NCBI GenBank assembly: GCA_903826865.1
Contig: CAIKGD010000007.1
Span: 1-64,000 of the forward strand
Length of the DNA: 64,000 nt
Direction of reading: 5' to 3'
DNA from: an uncultured Verrucomicrobiota bacterium
GTDB lineage: Bacteria > Verrucomicrobiota > Kiritimatiellia > Kiritimatiellales > Tichowtungiaceae
In this document: positions 25,033 through 33,401 of the stretch, one piece after another
Layout of the letters: every line of letters starts with the position of its first letter
Numbering within the stretch: position 1 is the first letter of the stretch
The notes under the pieces: model-generated
Told to the model about the DNA's origin: nothing
The model's database searches: none
The model's input: only the letters and a program-made list of their open reading frames with translations
Made by a program: the position numbers and the translations under genes

Positions 25033-26139
25033 TCAAGCGGCTTGTGAAACCTTCCGGGACAAGGCGTCCATCAGCATATCGAACGGCTTGTTGAATTTTG
25101 TGACCCCTTCGTTTTCCAGCTGTTGCGTTATTTTGTCGATATCGATTCCAAGTTCCGGCAGCCGCTTCAACAGGCGTGCGGCGGTGCCGGCATCTTTTTC
25201 GAGCCGGGCTTCCGGATGGCCGTGATCGTGGTAGGCGATGAGCGTTTCGAGTGGAACCGTATTAACCGTATCCGGTCCGATGAGCGCCTCAATATATTTC
25301 ACGTCGCTGTACTCCGGATTCTTGGTGCCGGTGCTGGCCCAAAGCAGACGCTGGCCGCGAGCGCCTATTTTAAGCAAATGCTGGAACCGAGCCGCGCCGA
25401 AGATTTCTTTGTAGATTTGATAGGCCAGCTTCGCGCTGGCGACTGCGATTTGTCCGCGTGCTTTTTCCGCAAGGTCTCCGCTTTGCTTTTCCAGCAGAGG
25501 ATCAATCAGCGAATCGATACGACTCACAAAAAAACTGGCGACCGAGGACACGTGGTTTACAGGCTTCCCTTGAGCCGCCCGCGCCTCAAGGCCTGCGATG
25601 TAGGCTTCCACCACCTGCCGGTAACGCGGCAACCCGAAGATCAAGGTCACATTGACGTTGATGCCTTCGCTGATCAGTTGCTGGATGGCGGGCAGTCCTT
25701 CACCCGTGGCAGGAACTTTGATCAAAACGTTGGGCCTATTCAGTGCGCGCCACAACCGGCGGGCTTCGTCTATCGTTCCAGCAGTGTCGTGTGCCAGATG
25801 AGGATTCACTTCGAGGCTGACATACCCGTCGATGCCGCCGGTATTTTCATAAATCGGACGGAACACGTCGGCGGCGCTTTGCACGTCGTGCTGACTGAGC
25901 GCTTCATAGATTGCCTGAGCATTTTTTTTCTCAAGAATCAGCGCCTGAATCTCGGTGTCGTAATCATGGCTTTCGACAATCGCCTTTTCAAAGATCGCCG
26001 GATTTGAAGTCATTCCCCGCAGTCCATCATCCTCAATCAGACGCTTGAGTTTGCCGCTGCCGATCAAGTCCCGCCGGATATAGTCCAGCCAGATGGACTG
26101 GCCGAGCATCCCCAGTTGAATCAACGCATTGGGTTTCAT
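25033..26139 (-). CDS. tal: Transaldolase
   Basis: Transfers a dihydroxyacetone unit between sedoheptulose-7-P and glyceraldehyde-3-P. 368 residues, the long bacterial type: 'QSIWLDYIRRDLIGSGKL', 'LRGMTSNPAIFEKAI', 'SLEVNPHLAHDT', Schiff-base Lys in 'PNVLIKVPATGEGLPAI' near residue 142, 'INVNVTLIFGLPRYRQV' and 'RLLWASTGTKNPEYSDVKYI'. It is the likely last gene of a unit driven by operator 4 (27093), behind two small membrane/surface genes, with a 122-bp gap upstream. With phosphoketolase it ties the regulon to pentose-phosphate carbon flow. Confidence 0.95.
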   Translation of the reverse strand: MKPNALIQLGMLGQSIWLDYIRRDLIGSGKLKRLIEDDGLRGMTSNPAIFEKAIVESHDYDTEIQALILEKKNAQAIYEALSQHDVQSAADVFRPIYENTGGIDGYVSLEVNPHLAHDTAGTIDEARRLWRALNRPNVLIKVPATGEGLPAIQQLISEGINVNVTLIFGLPRYRQVVEAYIAGLEARAAQGKPVNHVSSVASFFVSRIDSLIDPLLEKQSGDLAEKARGQIAVASAKLAYQIYKEIFGAARFQHLLKIGARGQRLLWASTGTKNPEYSDVKYIEALIGPDTVNTVPLETLIAYHDHGHPEARLEKDAGTAARLLKRLPELGIDIDKITQQLENEGVTKFNKPFDMLMDALSRKVSQAA

Positions 26140-26261
26140 TTTTTCCTCGCGATCCGGATCGTTCAGGCCTTCGCTGCATTTACATACAACTTGCAGGCTG
26201 CAGCAAAAGTTAAAAACCGGTCGCAGAGAAACCCCGGCGGCCGGCGTTCTGCTCGCGGCGA

Positions 26262-26813
26262 CTAGAAGCGCCAGTTGACGAAAATCATTGCGGGAGCCAG
26301 CTCGTCAGGCAGGTTGGTGAACCATTCGTTGTTTGGAATAATGTTCACCAGTCCGACCTGCACTCCGGCTTCCGCCGTTTCCGCATAGTTGACCAGTCCG
26401 AGCTGAAGCCCTGACAGATGACCGGCGTAGTTCACCATGCCGAGCTGCAACCCGGTCATGGTGCCGCCAGTATAGTTCATCGCACTGACCAGCAGACCGA
26501 AAAACGGGCCGCCCTGCCAGCCGGAGAAATCCTGTTTCGTATAGTTGATCAGCCCCCACTGAAGTCCCTTGTAGTTATCCGCGTAGTTCAGGATACCCGC
26601 GCTCAATCCGGCGCTTTGGCCGATCATGCCGTTGACCAGCCCGATGGCCAGCGAGGTCTGCTGATTTTCGCCCCAGATGCTGAGGGTCAAGCCTTCGATT
26701 GTTTCGCTCCGGTCATAGATGGCGATGTCCGGAGTAAGACTGAGGTTGAACGGGCGGGCTCCGGCCCCGTTTGCGATTATAACAGTTGCTATTAATGCCA
26801 GTACTCTTTTCAT
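26262..26813 (-). CDS. Exported repeat protein of LA_2272 surface type
   Basis: 183 residues, signal peptide about 1-19. The mature part is a chain of ~20-residue repeats with a G-L-Q-x-G-x-x-N-Y core ('GLQWGLINYT', 'GLQLGMVNYA', 'GLQLGLVNYA', 'GVQVGLVNII'), as in the leptospiral LA_2272-like surface repeat family. It ends in aromatic 'FVNWRF', which resembles the C-terminal signal of outer-membrane proteins. It probably lies in the outer membrane; function unknown. 24 bp downstream of the small membrane gene 26838-27026, likely the same operon. Confidence 0.75.
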   Translation of the reverse strand: MKRVLALIATVIIANGAGARPFNLSLTPDIAIYDRSETIEGLTLSIWGENQQTSLAIGLVNGMIGQSAGLSAGILNYADNYKGLQWGLINYTKQDFSGWQGGPFFGLLVSAMNYTGGTMTGLQLGMVNYAGHLSGLQLGLVNYAETAEAGVQVGLVNIIPNNEWFTNLPDELAPAMIFVNWRF

Positions 26814-26837
26814 GGGTTGCTGCTCCTTCTTGCCGGA

Positions 26838-27026
26838 TTATCGCACACGGATGCTGTTGATGCTGCCGATGACGCCAAACGTCTGAAGCAGCCACAAAAC
26901 CAGAACTAACACCACAACGATGTTGAGGATGTTTTTGACCGGCCCGGCCATCGGGATATAGGTATTAATTGCCCACAGCGCGACGCCGGCGACGACCAGT
27001 ATAATGACGATGTTAATGAGCGGCAT
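26838..27026 (-). CDS. Thivi_2564-type small membrane protein
   Basis: 62 residues, two membrane helices: 'IVIILVVAGVALWAINTYIP' and 'ILNIVVVLVLVLWLLQTFGV', joined by 'MAGPVKNI'. This pattern is typical of the small Thivi_2564-type proteins often found in stress gene clusters. AAAGGAG precedes the ATG. First gene after operator 4, 67 bp from it. Confidence 0.8.
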   Translation of the reverse strand: MPLINIVIILVVAGVALWAINTYIPMAGPVKNILNIVVVLVLVLWLLQTFGVIGSINSIRVR

Positions 27027-27092
27027 ACAATCTCCTTTTGTTTAACGTATCCCCTTACCAGAGACACACTACGCGCCTGAGTGATTTCCGGC

Positions 27093-27112
27093 TATGGGGT
27101 GAAACCCTACCG
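27093..27112 (-). promoter_or_regulatory. Operator palindrome 4 (toward small membrane protein, repeat protein and tal)
   Basis: GGTAGGGTTTCACCCCATAG on the minus strand, perfect match; CGTAGT starts 18 bp downstream. To its other side, 27113-27197 is a non-coding stretch with irregular ATGAA and AAGCCT tandem sequence. Confidence 0.85.
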
Positions 27113-27197
27113 GGAGAGAAAGATGAATTATGAACGATGAAAGATGAAAATGGAACCGGGCCGGAGGAAGGCCGCCATAAAGCCTCAAGCCCAAAGC

Positions 27198-28697
27198 CTA
27201 TGGCCTAAAGCCTTCTTCCCGCACTTGCTGTTCGCAGATCTTGCGAAAGTGATAGCCGTAGATGGCAAGGGTGATGGCGTCGGGGAGCCTTCGGGGATAG
27301 CGGAGCTGCGTCCAAAGCAGAAGTTTCCAGTAATGGATGCGCTCTTTACCCACGATGCCGAGCCGGTAAAACGAAAGTATGAGTGCGCGAATATGAGCGA
27401 ATCGGATATTTCTCCGCATTCGCGGAGGCTTGTATTCGCGGAGGAAAGTCCGGATGCGCTGGTAGTAGGGTGCCGGAGAATAAATGTAATCCAGAATCCG
27501 TTTATAACCTTCTCTCAGGAGATCCATACTCATGGCCGGAATGATATTGGTTGTTCCGTCAACATTGTTGCCTGAGGATTCCGAGCAAAGGCGGCCTTCC
27601 TTCTCCATACGTGCGTAGAGCCGTGTTCCGGCGGGAGCCTGCAGCAGGCCGACCATGGCCGTCACAATTCCGCTTTTCTGGATAAAATCAATCTGCCGCT
27701 GGAAGATGGATGGTTGATCGCGGTCGAAGCCGACAATGAATCCGCCCTGCACCTGAAGCCCGGCCCGCTGGATACGTTTCACGTCTTCGACGAGGTCACG
27801 GTTCCCGTTCTGAACTTTGCTGCACTCGGCCAGACAATTTTCATCCGGAGTCTCGATACCGATGAAGACCTTGGTAAATCCGGACGCAACCATCAGGCTC
27901 ATTAATGGTTCGTCATCGGCCAGATTGATGGAGGCTTCGGTGCAGAAGAACACGTTGCCCGGTTTATCCTTCCTCCACGCGATCAAGGCAGGCAGAAGAT
28001 CGGTCTTCAAAAACATTTTGTTTCCGATGAAATTATCATCGACGAAAAAAACTTCGCTGCGCCAGCCCAAAGCATACAGGCGATCCAGTTCGGCGATGAT
28101 CTGCGCCGAGGTCTTCATGCGTACCCGGTGGCCGAGCAGGGCAGTGATGTTGCAGAAATCGCAATTGAACGGGCATCCGCGCGAAAATTGGATGCCCATT
28201 GAAGCATAGCGTTTAAGATTCAGCAGATCCCAGCGGGGAACGGGTGTTTGCCGCAAATCCGCAAACTGATCAGATGCGTAGCTCCGTTTCGCGCGGCCTT
28301 GCGCCAGATCATCAAGGAACTGCGGGAGTGTGAGTTCCGCCTCGTTCAAGATGAAATGATCCACATCTGCAAACAGTTCGTGTTCGGTGTTGAACAACGG
28401 CCCGCCCGCAACGACGCGCAATCCCGCCGCCTTGCACCGCGCGACGATCTGCTGCGATGATTCACGCTGGATGACCATGGCGCTGATGAGGGCGCACTCC
28501 GCCCATGCCAGATCTTTGTCCGTCAAACTTCGTACATTGGTATCCACGAGACGTACCGGCCACTCCGGCGGCAGCATTGCTGCAACGGTCAGCAAGCCCA
28601 GCGGCGGCAGCGAGGAGCGCTTGCCGATGAACTCCAGCGCGTGCTTAAAGCTCCAGAATGTGTCCGGAAACTCAGGGTAAATCAGAAGAATATTCAT
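27198..28697 (-). CDS. B12-binding-domain radical SAM protein
   Basis: 499 residues. The N-terminal ~140 residues are a cobalamin-binding-like Rossmann domain ('MNILLIYPEFPDTFWSFKH', 'VRLVDTNVRSL', 'VVAGGPLF'). The radical SAM domain has its cluster motif 'FSRGCPFNCDFCNITALLG' near residue 172 (CxxxCxxC), and the C-terminus ('LREGYKRILDYIYSPAPYYQ') is DUF4070-like. Members methylate or rearrange lipids such as hopanoids, or unknown substrates; the substrate here is unknown. Operator 5 lies only 34 bp upstream, which predicts an almost leaderless mRNA. Confidence 0.88.
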   Translation of the reverse strand: MNILLIYPEFPDTFWSFKHALEFIGKRSSLPPLGLLTVAAMLPPEWPVRLVDTNVRSLTDKDLAWAECALISAMVIQRESSQQIVARCKAAGLRVVAGGPLFNTEHELFADVDHFILNEAELTLPQFLDDLAQGRAKRSYASDQFADLRQTPVPRWDLLNLKRYASMGIQFSRGCPFNCDFCNITALLGHRVRMKTSAQIIAELDRLYALGWRSEVFFVDDNFIGNKMFLKTDLLPALIAWRKDKPGNVFFCTEASINLADDEPLMSLMVASGFTKVFIGIETPDENCLAECSKVQNGNRDLVEDVKRIQRAGLQVQGGFIVGFDRDQPSIFQRQIDFIQKSGIVTAMVGLLQAPAGTRLYARMEKEGRLCSESSGNNVDGTTNIIPAMSMDLLREGYKRILDYIYSPAPYYQRIRTFLREYKPPRMRRNIRFAHIRALILSFYRLGIVGKERIHYWKLLLWTQLRYPRRLPDAITLAIYGYHFRKICEQQVREEGFRP

Positions 28698-28730
28698 GAT
28701 TTTCAGGATAGGAGATCACCGGCCAAAATT

Positions 28731-28750
28731 ACATAGGGTGAAACCCTACC
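28731..28750 (-). promoter_or_regulatory. Operator palindrome 5 (toward radical SAM gene)
   Basis: Minus-strand GGTAGGGTTTCACCCTATGT has perfect 6-bp arms TAGGGT/ACCCTA. A weak -10 (CCTATC) starts 18 bp downstream. It is the copy closest to a start codon. Confidence 0.75.
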
Positions 28751-28761
28751 GCATCACAGCA

Positions 28762-30756
28762 TTACGGCCTGCTTTTGACGTCCGGCTGATTCGTAACCGG
28801 AAGTTCCGGGCGGGCGGCCCACTCAGTCCAGCCGGCGTCGTACCAGCGGACATTCGGATAGCCCAGTAGGCGTTTCAGTATGAAGTAGGTTTGACTCGCC
28901 TGATGCCCGGTGCGGCAGTGCACGATAACCTCCGTACCTTCGGATGGAATTATCTGACGATAAGCTGCGGCCAAAACTTCGGTCGGCTTGAATAAAACGA
29001 CCTTACTTGCGTTTGTAACCACATCTTCGGTGAAGGGCCGATTAATGGCACCCGGAATATGTCCGGCCCGGGCTTCGTCTGATTTGTTTCCCGTGTAGAA
29101 GTCAGCCGGGCGTACGTCAATAATCACGGTGCCGGACTTTCCGAGTGCGGCGGCCACGGTGTGGAAATCCACCGTGAAGTTGTCGGCATCTTTTTTCTCC
29201 GGGTATATCGACTTGGAATTGGCGGGCAACGCGGCGTTTGCGGGCCGGCCTTCCTGCGCCCACTTGGCGTATCCGCCGTTCATGACGGCGTAATTCAGGT
29301 GACCCATCCGTTCAAAGGCCATGCCGGCCAGCGTGGTGTCGTATAACTTTTCACCGGACACGATGACGACGGTGTCAGCGGGCTGCAATCCCAGCAACGA
29401 GAACTGGGCGGCGAGCATCGGCGGCGGAAGGAGCATCGACGGCATGCCCCCGATGTTACCGCGAAGGCTCTCTACGTTGAGACTGAGAGAGCCCGGTATG
29501 TGAGCGGTGTTGTATTCCGGCTGAGGCCGCAGGTCGATGATCTTGAGTCCCGGCGTTCCGAGCATGGACTCAAGCTGATCAGTTTCGACAGCTCGAGGTA
29601 TGGAGGCGTTTGTTGTCGCAGTGACTGCGCCGATTTTTGAAGAAACGGCAGTTGCGGCGAAGAAGGCGCGCCAGGCGTTGACCCGCGCGGCGGCCTCTGC
29701 CGTCAACGGCTCCGGTCGCAGCGAGACAGGTTTTAAACAACGATCACGGAAGCCTTGCAGGCCGTCTGTGAGCAGGTAGACATTGCTGAAGCTCTGTCGC
29801 TGAAGCGAGTCACGGGCCTGGGCGGGATGGGTCATTCCATTGGAATATAGAACAATCAGGCCTTTGTTTTTATTCGGTTGAAGAGTCTCCGCCAATCGGG
29901 CCAGCGGAACGTTAATGGCACTGTGGAGGTGGAAGGTGTTAAATTCGGAAGCCGGACGCACATCCACAACCACGAGATCCGGTTCGCCGGCCATCAGGCG
30001 GTCGGCGAGCTCTTCGGGCTCAATATGATCCTTCGCGTTTTCTACGCCCTCCATCAGCACCGTCTCATTGATGCCCGTTACCGTGGCGGGTGTCAGAACA
30101 AACAAGCCGGCCGCCAGAGTCACCAGCGCCATGCTGAAAACCTTCAGAAACGGCGAGCCCAGATAGGGAGCGTGCCCCGTACGTTTTTTTTCGACCCACT
30201 CCGACAGCCAGAAGGCTGTCACAGCCGTCAGCGTGAACGCGAGGATAAATCCATTGCGCGACATGCCGGCGGCGGCATAAACCATTTGCACGCCCCGGTC
30301 GCCTGCCGTGTACAGCGACCGGATCACAGGAAAGAGTTCATTGAACAGAATGCTTCCGCCGATCGTGCCAAGCAGGAATACGAGGGCATCAATCCGTCCG
30401 GCCGCGAGACCGGCTGCCGCCGTGCCGGGGCACCAGGCTCCCATGACAAACCCGACACCGAACAGCAGTCCGCCCGCGATTTGGGCACCGTAAATGGTGG
30501 GCATGAGGAATATCTGATCGAGCTGAATCCAGCCGAACCCAATCATATACGAGAGACCCAGCATGGCGGTGATGAGAGCGGTAAACATTACTTTCACAAC
30601 CGTCATATCGGTGAAATAGAAGACGCCGGCCAGGCGGCGCGAACTGCTGAACCCGGCCCGCTCGAGCGCGAAGCCGAATCCGGAACCGATCAGCAAAGCG
30701 AGAAATAAGGCTGCGGGAGTACCGAGCGTATCAAGGCTGTAAAAAGTGTTAATCAT
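28762..30756 (-). CDS. YeeE/YedE-type transporter fused to three rhodanese domains
   Basis: 664 residues. Residues 1-235 hold several membrane helices with the YeeE/YedE signature 'GFALERAGFSSSRRLAGVFY' and 'GVGFVMGAWCPGTAAAGLAA', a sulfur-compound transporter core. Three rhodanese modules follow: about 245-345 and 390-500, in which the catalytic Cys position is Ser ('VLYSNGM', 'VIVSGEK'), and about 520-655 with an intact 'VIVHCRTGHQASQ'. It probably imports a sulfur species (thiosulfate or sulfide-like) and passes it to the active rhodanese. Overlaps the YeeE half-gene upstream by 8 bp. Last gene of the sulfur unit. Confidence 0.85.
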   Translation of the reverse strand: MINTFYSLDTLGTPAALFLALLIGSGFGFALERAGFSSSRRLAGVFYFTDMTVVKVMFTALITAMLGLSYMIGFGWIQLDQIFLMPTIYGAQIAGGLLFGVGFVMGAWCPGTAAAGLAAGRIDALVFLLGTIGGSILFNELFPVIRSLYTAGDRGVQMVYAAAGMSRNGFILAFTLTAVTAFWLSEWVEKKRTGHAPYLGSPFLKVFSMALVTLAAGLFVLTPATVTGINETVLMEGVENAKDHIEPEELADRLMAGEPDLVVVDVRPASEFNTFHLHSAINVPLARLAETLQPNKNKGLIVLYSNGMTHPAQARDSLQRQSFSNVYLLTDGLQGFRDRCLKPVSLRPEPLTAEAAARVNAWRAFFAATAVSSKIGAVTATTNASIPRAVETDQLESMLGTPGLKIIDLRPQPEYNTAHIPGSLSLNVESLRGNIGGMPSMLLPPPMLAAQFSLLGLQPADTVVIVSGEKLYDTTLAGMAFERMGHLNYAVMNGGYAKWAQEGRPANAALPANSKSIYPEKKDADNFTVDFHTVAAALGKSGTVIIDVRPADFYTGNKSDEARAGHIPGAINRPFTEDVVTNASKVVLFKPTEVLAAAYRQIIPSEGTEVIVHCRTGHQASQTYFILKRLLGYPNVRWYDAGWTEWAARPELPVTNQPDVKSRP

Positions 30757-31279
30757 GCCACTGCCTCCTTACAAACCAGGCCGCGGCATAACCGCCGGCA
30801 AAGAGACACACCATAAATACGAGACTGCCGGTGAGCAGCAGTGCGCCGCCGCTCAAGGCCTGGCCGGAGGTGCAGCCTTGGGCGAGACGACTGGCAAAGC
30901 CGACGATTGTGCCGCCTGCAAGGGCGTATATAAGCCGGCGGCTTACTGATGCCGAGGATCCTCGTTCGACCTGAATACGCACGCGTTTCGCCAGCAGCGC
31001 CGAGAACAGTGCACCGATGAAAGTGCCTGCGAACATGAACACGAGATAGTAATTCAGCGGATGGGCTCCCCATTTGCCGAAGTATTCGCTGCCCAGTGTG
31101 TGAGGTGTCGAAACGCACATGGAAAGCGAAGCGCCGATGCGTGCGATGCCGCCCGATGCGCCCAGCCCTGCGCCGAGGATTACAAATGAAGCCAGAAGCA
31201 CCAGCCCAAGCAGAACCCCGGCAAGATAGGGATTCGCGTAGGGTTTAGGTTCATGATGATTGCCGGTTTTGGTTTCCAT
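30749..31279 (-). CDS. YeeE/YedE half-size sulfur transporter subunit
   Basis: 176 residues, four to five hydrophobic segments, with 'GASGGIARIGASLSMCVST' and the family motif 'GFASRLAQGCTSGQALSGGA'. The conserved cysteines of these motifs are thought to relay thiosulfate or persulfide. It pairs with the N-terminal half of the next gene, as in two-gene YeeE/YedE systems. The ATG at 31279 is chosen; a GTG at 31288 overlaps the stop of the gene before, so translation is coupled either way. Confidence 0.85.
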   Translation of the reverse strand: METKTGNHHEPKPYANPYLAGVLLGLVLLASFVILGAGLGASGGIARIGASLSMCVSTPHTLGSEYFGKWGAHPLNYYLVFMFAGTFIGALFSALLAKRVRIQVERGSSASVSRRLIYALAGGTIVGFASRLAQGCTSGQALSGGALLLTGSLVFMVCLFAGGYAAAWFVRRQWHD

Positions 31280-31281
31280 AC

Positions 31282-33300
31282 TCAGCACCCCGCGCTTTTC
31301 TTTTTAGGTGTTTCAGGAACTGCCGATGCCGGTGCGGCAGACTTCGCGGGCGATGGCGCAGCAGCGGCCGGTTTGACTGTAGGATTCAAGGCTGGTGATG
31401 GCGGAAGAGGTGCAGGGGAGTCGTTCCAGTAGGCTTCCAGTCCGCCGTAAAGTACTTTGATCGGCCGTCCGGTTTTCTGAGAGAGAATGCCGCCCGCAGC
31501 CATCGCCAGCGAGCCGTCGCGATCCACGATGATTAAAGGAGCCGCACCGGTTAGATAAGCCGGATTGGCAATCAAGTCCGCGATGTCCGCATTGATTGAG
31601 CCGGGCAGACTGAAGTCCGCATATTGTGCCGGCGGACGCACATCGATCATTTCAAAGGTTCCGGGAATATCCATCATCATGCGTTTGAGTTCTGCCGCGG
31701 CCAGCCGTTCCGGGAGTTTGACAGCCCGCACGGCAGGGGTCGTCGAATCATGCGCGCTTGCGCTCAGGGTGGGCAGGCCGTCAGCAATCCACGCCTCGCT
31801 GCCGCCTTCCATGTTGAGGACGTTCGTGAAACCCATCTTCTGAAGCACCGCCGCTCCCATACTTGAACGATAGGCGGAGTTGCAGACGGTGAGAACCGGC
31901 ATGTCTTTGGAAAGGCGTTTACCGTCGGCGAACAATTTGTTCAACGGCATATTCAGCACGTTGCCGATGCGCAAGCCCATCCATTCAGTTGGCAGACGTA
32001 CATCTACGATGATCGGGGCCGTGCCGGTCTGCATCTGCTGATAGAGATCCTTGGGGTGCACCATTTTAACGTACCGGACAGGCAGGCCGGCCTGTTTCCA
32101 ACCGTCCAGACCGCCCTGCAGAAAACCTGCCGGCGCATCATATCCGATGCGTTTCAGGCGGAAGGCGGCTTCCTGAACTTCGCCATCCGATCCGATTAAC
32201 ACAAAGGGATCGCCCCACGGAATCATGATGCCGGTCCAGGTTTCGAAGCGTCCGCGAATGCCTATGTTAATCGCATCGGCAGGATGGCCGGCGGCAAAGG
32301 GTTTGGTGTCGCGTGCATCCACAAGCCACGCTCCTTTATGTGCCAGAGCGGCGACCTCTGCCGGTGCAAGCGCTGATGGCGCGGTTTTTTCCCAATCTAC
32401 GAGCGGCGGGCCGTCGTGGTTCATCTTCGCATTGTGTTTGAAGTACTGAGGCGCGTCGGGAAGCCCGTCGATTACGGCCATGATGTAGGAAGGCAGATCC
32501 TGATGTTGCAGATAGGTGTTTTCTTTCCGCTGCTCGCCGATGGTGGAAACGGGCTTATCGCTCAGGTGCGCGCCGCAGAGCGAGCCCGCTCCGTGAGCCG
32601 GGAAGAACCGCGTGTCATCGGGCAGTCTGGACAACTTATCCTTCCACGAATGATAGCCCATTTCCGCCAGCCCGGCGGCGCTCATGCCGTCGCCCATCAG
32701 GTCGGGCCGTCCGACACTGCCGATGAACAGGGTGTCGCCGGTAAGAACGAATGCAGGATTCATTTCCGCGGCCGGATGATAGACGTAGAGGCAGGTGCCG
32801 TCGGGGGTGTGTCCCGGAGTGGTCACGACGACCGCGCGTACCGTGCCGAAGGTGATGGCATCCCCGTCCTTGACGGGCTTGTGCGGGTAGCCGGCCTTGG
32901 TGGCCTCGTTGGCAATGATCTCTGCGCCGGCGGCCTTGGCTAATTCCATGTGTCCCGCCACGAAATCAGCATGCGAGTGGGTGAGATAGACTCTGGTTAT
33001 TTTTAATCCCAGTTTCTGCGCATCGGTCAGGTAGCGGCCGATGTCGCGGGCCGGATCAACGATCATGGCTTCTCCGCCGCTGCCGATCAGATAGGAATAG
33101 TGCGAAAGGACGCCCAGATTGTATTGCCTGAACACGAAGTCAGCGGACTTTTGTTCGGTCTCTTTAACCAATTGGACATTGGCTGCTTCGTCGCTGTGTG
33201 CCAGCGCCTCCGTGTCACCCGGCAGACCGGCCGCCTTCGCCGAAGCGGCTGCGAGCAGTATCCCCATCCGTAAACATTCGACCAAACCGAATCTTTTCAT
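31282..33300 (-). CDS. Exported metallo-beta-lactamase-fold (persulfide dioxygenase-like) protein with rhodanese domains
   Basis: 672 residues with a likely signal peptide (1-24, 'LLAAASAKAAG'). Residues 50-300 are an ETHE1/Blh-like metallo-hydrolase: 'VYLTHSHADFVAGHMELAK', 'VVTTPGHTPDGTCLYVYH', 'FVLTGDTLFIGSVGRPDL' and 'RFFPAHGAGSLCGAHL' supply the metal ligands. Three rhodanese modules follow (~325-415, 425-520, 545-635); the middle one has the active 'VLTVCNSAYRSSMGAAV', the first and third seem to lack the Cys. The Pro/Ala/Lys tail ends in 'KKKSAGC'. It likely oxidises or transfers persulfide sulfur in the periplasm. GGAGTC precedes the ATG at 33300. Confidence 0.86.
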   Translation of the reverse strand: MKRFGLVECLRMGILLAAASAKAAGLPGDTEALAHSDEAANVQLVKETEQKSADFVFRQYNLGVLSHYSYLIGSGGEAMIVDPARDIGRYLTDAQKLGLKITRVYLTHSHADFVAGHMELAKAAGAEIIANEATKAGYPHKPVKDGDAITFGTVRAVVVTTPGHTPDGTCLYVYHPAAEMNPAFVLTGDTLFIGSVGRPDLMGDGMSAAGLAEMGYHSWKDKLSRLPDDTRFFPAHGAGSLCGAHLSDKPVSTIGEQRKENTYLQHQDLPSYIMAVIDGLPDAPQYFKHNAKMNHDGPPLVDWEKTAPSALAPAEVAALAHKGAWLVDARDTKPFAAGHPADAINIGIRGRFETWTGIMIPWGDPFVLIGSDGEVQEAAFRLKRIGYDAPAGFLQGGLDGWKQAGLPVRYVKMVHPKDLYQQMQTGTAPIIVDVRLPTEWMGLRIGNVLNMPLNKLFADGKRLSKDMPVLTVCNSAYRSSMGAAVLQKMGFTNVLNMEGGSEAWIADGLPTLSASAHDSTTPAVRAVKLPERLAAAELKRMMMDIPGTFEMIDVRPPAQYADFSLPGSINADIADLIANPAYLTGAAPLIIVDRDGSLAMAAGGILSQKTGRPIKVLYGGLEAYWNDSPAPLPPSPALNPTVKPAAAAPSPAKSAAPASAVPETPKKKSAGC

Positions 33301-33401
33301 GGTAAGACTCCTTTTCCAGTGCTTATGCCATCTGTTTTTCTGTATGCGTGCCTTCGTCATCGCTAAAGTATATCGGGGTTGCTTTTGCATGTCCACGCTG
33401 A

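Noticed and set aside
24971-25040. CCGCCTGAAGGCGG hairpins as intrinsic terminators
   Set aside because: There is no run of T after either stem; listed only as a repeat.
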